A stretch of 64,000 bases of DNA from an uncultured Acidobacteriota bacterium (GTDB taxonomy: Bacteria > Acidobacteriota > Terriglobia > Bryobacterales > Bryobacteraceae): contig CADEFM010000008.1 in NCBI GenBank assembly GCA_902826605.1, positions 185,901-249,900 on the forward strand. Reading direction: 5' to 3'. This document shows, one piece after another, positions 9,104-17,791 of this stretch. Below the pieces are notes generated by a model that was not told the DNA's origin, ran no database searches, and worked only from the letters and a program-made list of their open reading frames with translations. Each line of letters opens with the position of its first letter. Position 1 is the stretch's first letter. Position numbers and translations under genes: made by a program.

Positions 9104-9184
9104 AATTGAAAACCTGGGTACCGCTCCTTGCGGTCGCGGCTCGGTAAACCCGGAGCCATGATCGTTCCGGAGCGGTTTTCAATT
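9104..9184 (+). promoter_or_regulatory. 11-bp inverted repeat enclosing two hairpins
   Basis: AATTGAAAACC (9104-9114) is perfectly complementary to GGTTTTCAATT (9174-9184). Between the arms lie two smaller hairpins: CCGC/GCGG (9121-9133) and GGCTC/GAGCC (about 9139-9157). The 3' arm ends just before the ribosome site GGAGG (9188-9192) of the metallo-beta-lactamase-fold gene, so folding could affect its translation. No known riboswitch core was recognised. Confidence 0.35.
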
Positions 9185-9196
9185 TCCGGAGGCAAC

Positions 9197-10267
9197 ATGC
9201 CGCAGCTTTCTCTGATTTTCGCGCTCGCGCTTTGTGCAATGACTGCTGCGGCAGAGTCCCGCACATTCGATATTTACTGGATAGACGTGGAAGGCGGCGC
9301 CGCGACCCTGGTCGTGACTCCCGCCGGCGAATCCATGCTGGTGGACACCGGGTGGGCGGTGGACGGCCGCGACGCCAAGCGTATCCACGCGGTAATCCAG
9401 CAGGCCGGTCTCAAGAAAATCGACGCGCTGGTGCTGAGCCATTATCATGCCGATCACGCCGGTGGACTCGCTGCACTGACCAAGCTGATTCCGGTGGACC
9501 GTTTCTACGGGTGAGCCGACGAAATCGAACCAGCGAATCAACAGTGGCTCGATAGTTTCAAAACGGCATCGGCGGGGAAGCGGACCATTGCGAAACCGGG
9601 CGATGTGATTCCACTCAATGGCGTTCAAGCGCTGGTGATAGCCTCCGATGGTAAAGTGCTCCCAAAGCCACTTCCCGGCGGCGGACCGAATTCGTCATGC
9701 GCGGATGCAGCCCACAAGGCCCCGGGCGGCCCTGAGAACCAGAACGTAGTAGGGGTGATGCTCACTTATGGGAAGTTCAAGTTTCTGGACCTGATCGACA
9801 TGGACTGGGAAAAGGAAATGGAGTTGGTGTGTCCGGTCAACAAACTTGGCAAGGTGACGCTCTACCAGACGAATCGGCACGGGTCATCCGACGGAGCCAA
9901 TGCGCCCGCGTTCTTAAGCGCAATCGCGCCCCAGGTGGTGGTGGTGAACAATGGACCTCGCAAGGGTATGGGGCAGCTGGACGACGCGGCGGTGCCGGTG
10001 AACCCTTCTGGCGCACGGCTGGCTCCGTTTGAGAGAAACGGCTATCTGCGGCTCGCCAAATTGCCGGGACTCGAAGGGATCTGGCAGGTGCACAAGTCTT
10101 TACTCGATGCGGACCCGAGTCATAACACCGCCCAGGACATGATTGCGAACATGGAGGAAACGGCGGATTGCAAAGGGAATTGGATCAAAGCGTCAGTCGC
10201 CCGGGATGGGACATTCACAGTGACCAACGGGCGGAATGGATTTAGTAAGACGTACCAGGCGCGGTAA
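9197..10267 (+). pseudogene. exported metallo-beta-lactamase-fold hydrolase with in-frame TGA
   Basis: The ATG at 9197 has an excellent ribosome site (GGAGG, five bases upstream) and a signal peptide (MPQLSLIFALALCAMTAAAE). The frame encodes a ComEC-like metallo-beta-lactamase domain with the zinc motif HYHADH at residues 82-87. It stops at TGA 9512-9514 (codon 106), but the same frame stays open to 10267 and continues the family: NQQWLDSF, then DWEKEMELVCPVNKLG and TNRHGSSDGAN with later metal ligands. One stop therefore separates the two halves, with no frameshift. Options are nonsense mutation, sequencing error, or recoding. If the stop is real the product lacks its C-terminal metal ligands. 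Confidence 0.8.
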
Positions 10268-10304
10268 TTCCATCCTTCGATTTCTCGCTACGCTAGAATC
10301 GAAT

Positions 10305-11075
10305 TTGGTCGATATTCATAGCCACGTGCTGTACGGGATGGACGACGGCGCGCGGACGTTAGAAGAATCGGTGGCCTTGCTGAAGATAGCTGCTGAGGCG
10401 GGAACCACGGATCTGGTGGCCACTCCCCATGCCAGTCCCCAATACAAGTTTGAACCCGCGTTGATCCGCGAACGGATGGCAGAGCTGGAAGCCGCCAGCG
10501 ATCGCCCCGTGCGGCTGTACACCGGCTGCGATTTCCATTTGAGTTTCGATAATATCGAAGACGCGCTTTTGAATCGGCGCAAGTACACCATCAACCAGAA
10601 CCGCTACATGCTGGTTGAATTTTCCGATCTGATCATCTTTCATAACACCGCGGAAATCTTCGGACGTTTGTTGGACGCGGACATGGTCCCCATCATCACT
10701 CACCCCGAGCGCAACCCCCTGCTGCGGCTTCGCATGGAGGAGATCTCCAAATGGGTAGAGCAAGGCGCCTACGTTCAGGTGACGGGACAGAGCCTGCTAG
10801 GACACTTCGGCAAAAAGGCACTGGATTTTTGCGAGGCCTTGCTGAAGCACAATCTGGTGCATTTCTTGGCCAGTGACGGGCACAACGCCAAGCACCGTCC
10901 CCCTACTCTGGACAGCGCTTTCGCATGGGTGGCGCAGCGACATGGAGAGGCTCTGGCCCACATGTTGTGCGTCACAAATCCGCAGGCGGTACTGACCGGC
11001 GGCACGGTGGAGGCTGCGCCGACCGAGACCGGCAAGTCCTCTCGCAAATGGTTTCAGAAGTGGCGCAAACCATGA
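10305..11075 (+). CDS. PHP-family protein tyrosine phosphatase, CpsB/CapC type
   Basis: Proteins of this family begin almost at their metal motif, so the TTG at 10305 (giving MVDIHSHVLYGMDDGA, 256 residues) is preferred; an ATG at 10236 would overlap the previous frame and add 23 residues. Metal-binding signatures of the PHP fold are visible: DIHSH, ATPHAS, THPERN and ASDGHN. CpsB-type enzymes dephosphorylate the tyrosine tail of bacterial tyrosine kinases that control capsule or EPS length. A matching kinase with a tyrosine-rich tail is encoded at 12924-15110, supporting this role. The enzyme should be cytoplasmic. Confidence 0.87.
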   Translation: MVDIHSHVLYGMDDGARTLEESVALLKIAAEAGTTDLVATPHASPQYKFEPALIRERMAELEAASDRPVRLYTGCDFHLSFDNIEDALLNRRKYTINQNRYMLVEFSDLIIFHNTAEIFGRLLDADMVPIITHPERNPLLRLRMEEISKWVEQGAYVQVTGQSLLGHFGKKALDFCEALLKHNLVHFLASDGHNAKHRPPTLDSAFAWVAQRHGEALAHMLCVTNPQAVLTGGTVEAAPTETGKSSRKWFQKWRKP

Positions 11076-11311
11076 GCGGAGGGCCACTCGCCATCAGAAC
11101 GTTCCGATCCAACCAGTAGTTCCGTTACGGTGCGCGTGCTCCATTCCTGCACTACGCGCGCTACACTTTTTCCCTAACGGCTTTGAGAGAATCGCCTAAG
11201 GTACTGCACTATTCATCGTAGGCCGATTCATCACTAGCGTGACCTTAGAGTAAGGCTTGCCCTCAACGTGGCGGGCCGTAAGAGTCTCGAAGGCCTGAGC
11301 GGATCACAGGA
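11076..11311 (+). promoter_or_regulatory. 236-bp leader of the polysaccharide locus
   Basis: No gene is seen between the phosphatase and the NusG-like gene. TTGAGA (11183-11188) and CACTAT (11207-11212) are separated by 18 bases and could form a weak housekeeping promoter about 100 bases before the NusG start. A transcribed leader here would be where a specialised NusG could be recruited, but no canonical ops element was recognised. Confidence 0.3.
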
Positions 11312-11950
11312 ATGGGACTCACAATGCGAGAGCTATGTCTAGAAAGCGTCGAAACCAGAGTGAACGCGCAATGCGCGAGCGCGGTGGACGAATCCAGCGC
11401 TCCGCCTGCGTGGTACGCGGTCATGGTTAAGCATCAACATGAGCGTCCGTTGGAGTCGGCGCTGCGGCACAAGGGATTCGAGGCGCTTGCGCCATTTTAC
11501 AGAACCCGCAAGCGCTGGTCCGACCGTGTGAAGGAAATCGAGCTTCCGTTGTTTCCTGGATACCTGTTCTGCCGTTTTCACTTTGATCAGCGGATAGGGG
11601 TGCTTGATATTCCAGGCATCTCGCGGGTCGTGAGCTTTAACGGATGCCCGGTCCCGATCCCAACGGAGGAAATCGCAGCAATCCGCGCCGTGATGGACGC
11701 CAAGGCAGTGGTGCGGCCTTGGCCACACTTAAAGGCCGGTGACCGTGTTCGGATTGAGAGAGGCGCTCTCCGTGGGATTGAGGGAACGCTGCTGCGGGAG
11801 AAAGAACTCTTCCGGCTGGTCATTGGCATTGAGATGCTGCAGCGCTCGGTGGCGGTCGAGATCGATGCGGATTCCATCGTGCCCGTGAGCATCTCGCACC
11901 ACTCCAGTCAGCATCCACCGAGGCTGCTGGCGCATTGCGCCTCGGCGTAA
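11312..11950 (+). CDS. NusG-like antitermination factor (RfaH/UpxY type)
   Basis: This 212-residue protein has a short variable N-terminus, then a NusG N-terminal domain (AWYAVMVKHQHERPLESAL onward, with LPLFPGYLFCRF), and a KOW motif (KAGDRVRIERGALRGIEGTL). Housekeeping NusG lies near secE/rplK, whereas this copy heads a polysaccharide cluster, as UpxY and RfaH paralogues do. Such factors bind RNA polymerase and prevent early termination in long surface-polysaccharide operons. ATG 11312 is used; ATG 11324, 13 bases after AGGA, is an alternative. The Wza-like gene starts 7 bases after its stop. Confidence 0.87.
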   Translation: MGLTMRELCLESVETRVNAQCASAVDESSAPPAWYAVMVKHQHERPLESALRHKGFEALAPFYRTRKRWSDRVKEIELPLFPGYLFCRFHFDQRIGVLDIPGISRVVSFNGCPVPIPTEEIAAIRAVMDAKAVVRPWPHLKAGDRVRIERGALRGIEGTLLREKELFRLVIGIEMLQRSVAVEIDADSIVPVSISHHSSQHPPRLLAHCASA

Positions 11951-11957
11951 AGTTTTC

Positions 11958-12908
11958 ATGAAAATACCACGGATTAGGTGGAGCACGCTGGCCGTGATGG
12001 CCGCGACGTGGTGCACCTCAATAGTTCTACATGGGCAAGTTGGGGCGGTCGGCAACTTGCCCGCGCAACCCATCGGGCCAAGCGACCTGCTGGCGGTCAC
12101 CGTCTTTGGATCTTCTGATCTGACACGCACCGTGCGAGTGGGTGCGGACGGGATGATCCGGATCCCTCTGGTGCGGGCAGCAATCGCGGCGGAAGGTCTG
12201 ATGCCCGGGGAACTTGAGACGCGCATCGCCCAGGCGCTGGCAGCAGCGGAAGTACTGGTTGATCCGGCGGTGACGGTGACCATCGCCGAGTATCATAGCC
12301 ACCCCATCGGAGTCGCAGGCGCCGTGAACAATCCGCTCACGTTCCAAGCGTCCGGCAAGACCACTCTGCTTGAAGCCCTCGCGCGGGCGCAGGGATTGGC
12401 CGAGACCGCCGGCCCGGAAATCCTGGTGACCCGTGCGTATTCGGCTGGAGAGTCTCCGGCAGTGGAACGCATCTCGGCGAGAGGTCTCATCGACGCGGCG
12501 GATCCTGCACTCAACATTGAATTGCACGGAGGAGAACAGATTCGCGTGCCTGTGGCAGGACGAGTCTTTGTCGTGGGTAACGTGAGACGCCCCGGTTCGT
12601 TCCGCTCCGACGAGGGCTCCGGAATGACAGTGTTGAAGGCGCTGGCGCTGGCTGAAGGCCTTGCTCCGTATTCCGCGAATGAAGCGTACGTGTTTCGTAA
12701 GAACGCCGCCGGAGGCTCCGAGGAGGTGGTGGTTCGCCTTCGCAAAATCATGACCCGCAAGGCGCCCGATGTGACGCTCTTCTCAAACGACATCTTCTAC
12801 ATTCCAGACCACCGTGCGCGGCGAGTCACTATGACTGCCCTTGAGAGAGCCATTGGGTTCGCCTCTTCGACCGCATCGGGAGCTTTGATCCTGGGCGTGA
12901 ACCGCTAG
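11958..12908 (+). CDS. polysaccharide export protein, Wza-like
   Basis: This 316-residue protein carries an N-terminal hydrophobic export signal and the polysaccharide-export (Poly_export) domain starting at IGPSDLLAVTVFGSSDL. SLBB-type beta-grasp repeats follow (IGVAGAVNNPLTF and VFVVGNVRRPGSFRSDEGSG). Wza-family proteins form an outer-membrane or periplasmic conduit for capsule and EPS and partner with a Wzz/kinase, encoded 15 bases downstream. The typical lipobox cysteine is not obvious. A C-terminal hydrophobic stretch (AIGFASSTASGALILGV) could be an amphipathic or membrane helix. Assignment to the export family is firm. Confidence 0.87.
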   Translation: MKIPRIRWSTLAVMAATWCTSIVLHGQVGAVGNLPAQPIGPSDLLAVTVFGSSDLTRTVRVGADGMIRIPLVRAAIAAEGLMPGELETRIAQALAAAEVLVDPAVTVTIAEYHSHPIGVAGAVNNPLTFQASGKTTLLEALARAQGLAETAGPEILVTRAYSAGESPAVERISARGLIDAADPALNIELHGGEQIRVPVAGRVFVVGNVRRPGSFRSDEGSGMTVLKALALAEGLAPYSANEAYVFRKNAAGGSEEVVVRLRKIMTRKAPDVTLFSNDIFYIPDHRARRVTMTALERAIGFASSTASGALILGVNR

Positions 12909-12923
12909 GGAACGAGAAATCCG

Positions 12924-15110
12924 ATGCATTTGAATGAGAGTGAACTCACGCAGGTTTCCGCTCTGCAAGCACTGGCGCCGTACTTGCATGCGTCCGGTAC
13001 GCTCGTCGAAGAAGAGAACGACGACGACCGAATTCCACTGGCTCAATATTTGTGGATTCTAAGGCGGCATCGCTGGCGTATCTTTGGATTTGTATCCGCC
13101 TCGGTATTGGCGACCATGATCGTCACGGCGCGGCTCACCCCGATCTACGAATCGACCGCAACCGTCGATATCGACCGTCAGACGCCCTCTGGCGTAGTGG
13201 GAGAAGAGGCGGCGCGCGGTGCATTGAACGACTCCGATCAGTTTTTGGCGACGCAAATCAAATTGGTCGACTCAGACGCTGTTCTAAGACCCGTCGAAAA
13301 CCACCTTCACTTGCGCCAAGTGGAGAGACAGTCGGCGGCGCTTTCCGAACACGGGGAGGAGACCCCCGTGATGTTGAAGCATCTGCGAGTCACCCGTCCC
13401 CCAAATACCTATCTGATGCAAATTAGCTACCGGTCGGAGGATGCCTTGATGGCAGCCGATGCGGCTAATGCGATCGCACAATCCTATTTGGAACACACTT
13501 ATGAGATCCGTTTGCGCAGTTCCGCGAGTCTTTCGACTTTCATGGAAAGGCAATTGGAGGAGTTACGGGCAAAAATGGAGCGCTCGAGCCACGCGCTTAT
13601 GGGCTTTGAGCGAGATATGAATGTCGTGAATCCCGAGGAAAAAACGAACATACTGGCAGCGCGTCTCTTGCAATTGAACACCGAGTACACCAATGCCCAA
13701 ACGGAAAGGTTGAAGCGCGAGGCGGCCTTTCAGTCGATCCATGGCGCTCCGCTGGCGGCCGCTTTGGCCGCGCCACAGGGCGATTCCCTGCGGCGTTTGA
13801 TGGAGCACCGGGGCGAAGCTCGCGAAAAATTCGCCGAAGTCCGCGCGCACTATGGGGCGCAACATCCGGAGTACCGCAAAGCCCAGGCGCAACTCAGCGA
13901 GATCGAAGAGGGAGTCGAAACCACGCGACGGCAGATCGCGCAGCGAGTGGAGATTGAATATCAGGAGAGCCAGCGGCGGGAACAAATGGTGCGCGATGCC
14001 GCGACGGAAGCGAAAACGGAATTCGAACGGGTGAACGTGCGGTCATTCGAGTATCAATCGCTCAAACGCGAAGCCGAGGCCGACAAGACTCTTTACGGCG
14101 AGCTGGTGCGAAAAATCAAGGAAGCAGGTATTAATGCAGGCTTCCAAAGCAGCGCCGCGCGAATTGCCGATCTAGCGCGGCCCGGCCTAAAACCTGTATC
14201 GCCGAACTTCCCGCTAAACGGCTTGTTGGCGGCGCTATTCTCGCTGCTGCTGGCCACCGGAGCAGCGCTGCTGGCCGACAGGCTGGACAAGACCGTGCGC
14301 GATCCCGACCAGGTGGCCCGAACCTTGCGCACGGAGGTGATTGGGAACCTTCCTCTCATGAAAGCACGGCATCCCGGGCTGCTCGGCCAGTGGAAGGAAG
14401 GCGCAACGGGTGAAGAAATCGACTTAACCGGCTTTGGCGAATCCGTTCGCGCGTTACGGAATTCGATTCTCCTTACAAATTTCGACCGGCGCTGCCGTTC
14501 TCTTCTCGTGACGAGTGCGGCGCCGGGTGAAGGCAAGACGACTACGGCGGCGAATCTAGCGGCGGCCCATGCACAGCAGGGTAAACGCACGCTCTTGATT
14601 GATGGCGATCTGCGGCGTCCCAGTGTGCATCGCAATTTCGGACTTCCCAGCGTGGTCGGCCTGTCAAATGCACTGCTTGGCGAGGTCCCCTGGCGCGAGG
14701 CCGTGATTCCGTTGGAAGGCTTAGCCGAATTGCATATTCTTCCGGCGGGGCCGCCGTCCCGGCGAGCCTCCGATTTGGTTGGGCGCGGACTTACGGAAGT
14801 GCTCGAAGAGGCTGGGGCGGAATACGATTTGGTCATTCTCGACGCACCGCCACTGCTCGGGTTCGCCGAGCCCTTACAGATGGCCACGGCCGTCGATGGC
14901 GTATTAGTCGTGGCGCGGGCTGGGCAAACCAGCAGAAAAGCGCTGGCTACTGTTCTGGCTACCTTAAACCGGCTGCGTGCCAAGGTAGTGGGAGTGGTGC
15001 TGAACGAAGTGCACAAAGAACTGAGTGATAGTTACCACTATTACGGATACTATCGCTCGTACTATCGTGCAGGCTCCGAAGACGCCACTACCGATGAGGT
15101 CCGGTCGTGA
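12924..15110 (+). CDS. Wzz chain-length regulator fused to bacterial tyrosine kinase
   Basis: This 728-residue inner-membrane protein combines a Wzz domain (first membrane helix near residues 52-68), a long coiled periplasmic region (about 190-390), a second helix (about 430-455), and a cytoplasmic BY-kinase. The kinase shows Walker A (SAAPGEGKTTTAANLA, near 530), Walker A' (LLIDGDLRRPS) and Walker B (LVILDAPPLLG). The C-terminal tail has seven tyrosines within residues 704-714, the usual autophosphorylation cluster. It should set polysaccharide chain length together with the Wza-like protein, and be reset by the PHP phosphatase at 10305. Its stop overlaps the next GTG start (GTGA). Confidence 0.92.
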   Translation: MHLNESELTQVSALQALAPYLHASGTLVEEENDDDRIPLAQYLWILRRHRWRIFGFVSASVLATMIVTARLTPIYESTATVDIDRQTPSGVVGEEAARGALNDSDQFLATQIKLVDSDAVLRPVENHLHLRQVERQSAALSEHGEETPVMLKHLRVTRPPNTYLMQISYRSEDALMAADAANAIAQSYLEHTYEIRLRSSASLSTFMERQLEELRAKMERSSHALMGFERDMNVVNPEEKTNILAARLLQLNTEYTNAQTERLKREAAFQSIHGAPLAAALAAPQGDSLRRLMEHRGEAREKFAEVRAHYGAQHPEYRKAQAQLSEIEEGVETTRRQIAQRVEIEYQESQRREQMVRDAATEAKTEFERVNVRSFEYQSLKREAEADKTLYGELVRKIKEAGINAGFQSSAARIADLARPGLKPVSPNFPLNGLLAALFSLLLATGAALLADRLDKTVRDPDQVARTLRTEVIGNLPLMKARHPGLLGQWKEGATGEEIDLTGFGESVRALRNSILLTNFDRRCRSLLVTSAAPGEGKTTTAANLAAAHAQQGKRTLLIDGDLRRPSVHRNFGLPSVVGLSNALLGEVPWREAVIPLEGLAELHILPAGPPSRRASDLVGRGLTEVLEEAGAEYDLVILDAPPLLGFAEPLQMATAVDGVLVVARAGQTSRKALATVLATLNRLRAKVVGVVLNEVHKELSDSYHYYGYYRSYYRAGSEDATTDEVRS

Positions 15111-16804
15111 GCGCGGTCATTGGCATACACGACGGACACAACGCATCCGTGGCCCTGGTGCGCAATGGCAAAGTAGAACTGGCCCTCCAGGAAGAGCGGT
15201 TCACGAGAGTGAAAAACCAGGGCGACGCTCCTCTTAGCGCCGCGGCGCTCGCGCTGCGTCTCGCAGACGGGACCGGCGTCCGCATCGCGCTGAATGGCCG
15301 TTACATGAACTATGGCCAGTGGCAGCACGACCGCATTCTACGCGACTACGAGCGTTGCTCGGCGTTGGGGAGCCGCTTAAAACAGACGCTGAAAGAAAGT
15401 GCCGCCGACCGGTGGTATCAAGCGCGAAAGGCACGAATTCGTGAAAACGGACTGTCTCGTCTTGGGCTCGACAGACAACAGATGGTGCCCGTGGAACATC
15501 ATTTGGCGCACGCCTCGGCAGCCTATCATACCTGCCCCTGGCCGGACGAAAAGGTGCTGGTACTAACTTGCGATGGGGCGGGCGACCGTCTGTCGGCAAC
15601 GGTCAGCATTGGAGAAGCGGGAAGGCTTACGCGGATCGCGGAGGTGTCGGAGCAGGATTCGATCGGCAGGCTCTATGCGCTGGTGACGCGCGCGCTCGGC
15701 ATGGCGCCATTGGAGCACGAATACAAGGTGATGGGATTGGCGGCCTACTCCTCCGGCGGCTCGGGCGCGCTGAAAGCCGAGCGCATGTTCACCGAGTTGT
15801 TCGAAATGACCCGGCATGGACTTGCTTGGCGCCGCAGGAACGGAGTGCCGCCGATGTATGCGGCGTATGACCTGGTGAAGCGACTGGTAGCCGGCCAACG
15901 CTTCGATTGGATAGCGGCGGGCGTGCAACGTTTCATCGAACAAATGCTGGTGAGCTGGGCGCGCGCGGCGGTGCGCGAGACCGGCATCAGAAAACTCGCC
16001 TGTGCGGGCGGCGTTTTCATGAACGTGAAAGCTAACCTCGCATTGCTTGAGATCTCCGAAATCGAAGATCTCTACGTTGTCCCCTCGTGCGGGGATGAAT
16101 CGAACAGCATCGGCGCGGCGTGTCATGTTGTCGCGCAAGCGGGTGACCGTATACAACCCCTGGGTCCCATATATTACGGCGATCCGATTACGGATGCCGA
16201 GGCTGAGGCCGCGCTGGAATGCTCAGGGGGCAAGTTACGGGCGCACTATGTCCCGAATATCGAGCGGCTCACCGCTCAGAAAGTGGCTGCAGGCAAGATC
16301 GTCGCCCGCGCAGCAGGCTCAGTGGAGTTTGGCGCAAGGGCCTTGGGTAACCGCTCGATTCTGGCCCGAGCCGATTCGCCCAACGCCGTCCGAATCATCA
16401 ATCAAATGGTCAAGAACCGGGATTTCTGGATGCCGTTCGCGCCTTCTGTGTTAGCTGAGCGTGCCGACGACTACTACGACAAACCAAAGCCGGTCTTCTC
16501 GCCATATATGATGTTCGCATTTCGTTCTAAACTACAAAAACGCGCCACTTTCGCGGCCGCGCTGCACCCCTACGATTTCACCACGAGGCCGCAGGAAGTC
16601 ACCGCGGAGTACAACCCCTCGTACCACCTTGTACTCAAGGAATTTGAGTCTTTGACCGGCGAGGGCATCCTGCTTAACACTTCCTTTAATCTCCACGGTG
16701 AGCCCATTGTCTACCGGGCTCATGACGCTGTCGACGTATTTTTGCGCAGCGGTCTTGAGCACATGGCTCTGGGACACTGGTGGGTGGAAAAGCTTGGGAC
16801 GTAG
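15107..16804 (+). CDS. carbamoyltransferase, NodU/CmcH family
   Basis: This 565-residue protein starts at a GTG that overlaps the kinase stop by four bases. It begins with the family signature IGIHDGHNASVAL and contains the histidine-rich VEHHLAHASAAYHTCPW segment of the Kae1/YrdC-like N-terminal domain. The C-terminal domain has the conserved EFGARALGNRSILA and MPFAPSVL. NodU/CmcH enzymes transfer a carbamoyl group from carbamoyl phosphate, via carbamoyl adenylate, to hydroxyls of sugars or antibiotics. Here the acceptor is probably a sugar of the exported polysaccharide. Confidence 0.9.
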   Translation: MSAVIGIHDGHNASVALVRNGKVELALQEERFTRVKNQGDAPLSAAALALRLADGTGVRIALNGRYMNYGQWQHDRILRDYERCSALGSRLKQTLKESAADRWYQARKARIRENGLSRLGLDRQQMVPVEHHLAHASAAYHTCPWPDEKVLVLTCDGAGDRLSATVSIGEAGRLTRIAEVSEQDSIGRLYALVTRALGMAPLEHEYKVMGLAAYSSGGSGALKAERMFTELFEMTRHGLAWRRRNGVPPMYAAYDLVKRLVAGQRFDWIAAGVQRFIEQMLVSWARAAVRETGIRKLACAGGVFMNVKANLALLEISEIEDLYVVPSCGDESNSIGAACHVVAQAGDRIQPLGPIYYGDPITDAEAEAALECSGGKLRAHYVPNIERLTAQKVAAGKIVARAAGSVEFGARALGNRSILARADSPNAVRIINQMVKNRDFWMPFAPSVLAERADDYYDKPKPVFSPYMMFAFRSKLQKRATFAAALHPYDFTTRPQEVTAEYNPSYHLVLKEFESLTGEGILLNTSFNLHGEPIVYRAHDAVDVFLRSGLEHMALGHWWVEKLGT

Positions 16805-16823
16805 AAGTTCTCCGACTTTCACG

Positions 16824-17791
16824 ATGACCACCGCCTCAAAGCTAGCACCACAAAGGCCACCTTTTGGCCATCCCGATAAACAAGTGGAAACGACTGCGGT
16901 CGGCGCTGGAACACATTCAGGGCGTTCGCCCATGTCCGGGCCCGCGTGCGTCTCGGAGTGGACTGTAACATCTGCGATCACACTTTCACCGAAGGCGAAG
17001 CCGTCGTGGGTGATCGTGTGACGCTCCAAAGGAGGCGATTGCCGGATGACGTTCCTCTTGAAGATGACGCATGCGTTGGACCCAAGGCGACATTCACCAA
17101 CGATCCATTTCCACGCGGCCACCACAGACCGGCCACCGTGGTGCAGCGCGGTGCGTCGATCGGCGCCAACGCGACGATCCTGCCGAGAATTACCATCGGC
17201 ACGCATGCGATGGCCGGCGCGGGCGCCGTTGTGACACGGGAGGTTTCGCCTCAAGCAATCGTCGTGGGCAATCCGGCGCCGGTGACGGACTACGCCGTCC
17301 GCGAGCCCCCTGGCACCGGGCGCCTAGAGTCGCGGATGGGTATACAGCGCCTTCGCCCTAGCCAACGCCCGCAGGAAACGGTATTGACGGGCGGGGCACG
17401 GCTGTATGATTTGCCCCGCATCGCGGACGAGCGAGGGAATCTGACGTTCGCGGAAATACGCCAATCACTGCCGTTCGCCGCGGCGCGTTATTTTCTGGTG
17501 TTCGGGGTTCCGAATCGTAGGGTGCGCGGCGAGCACGCCCATCGCCAGCTTCAGCAATTTCTGGTGTGCGTTCACGGCAGAGTCGCCGTGAGACTGTTCG
17601 ACGGCGCTCTGAGCGAGGAGGTTTGCCTGGACCGTCCGGACTTGGGCTTGTACGTGCCCCCCATGCTGTGGACTACTCAGTACAAATATTCGCCCGACGC
17701 AACGCTTATGGTCCTGGCTTCCGATATCTATCGTGAAGGCGACTACATTCGGGATCTTGATGAATTCCTGGCCCTCCAGGGCGGAACATGA
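16824..17791 (+). pseudogene. WxcM-like acetyltransferase/3,4-ketoisomerase fusion, frameshifted
   Basis: The intact ancestor was a fusion of a left-handed beta-helix N-acetyltransferase and an FdtA/QdtA-type cupin ketoisomerase, as in Xanthomonas WxcM. The start MTTASKLAPQRPPFGHP and QVETTAVGAGT are read in one frame from ATG 16824, but AFAHVRARVRLGVDCNICDH and everything after are in another. The switch lies at 16914-16921, where eight bases replace an expected nine. The acetyltransferase core is further eroded around RVTLQRRRLPDD and PRGHHRP. The ketoisomerase half (about residues 130-281 of the second frame, with RGEHAHRQLQQF) looks intact and could start at ATG 17336. A sequencing error remains possible. 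Confidence 0.75.

Noticed and set aside
9512..9560. Selenocysteine insertion site at the TGA
   Set aside because: The downstream stem is short with a large loop and no typical apical loop, and relatives show no Cys here; nonsense mutation is more likely.
11076..11311. JUMPStart/ops element for the NusG paralogue
   Set aside because: GGCGGGCCGTAAG is loosely similar but does not match the GGCGGTAGCGTG core.
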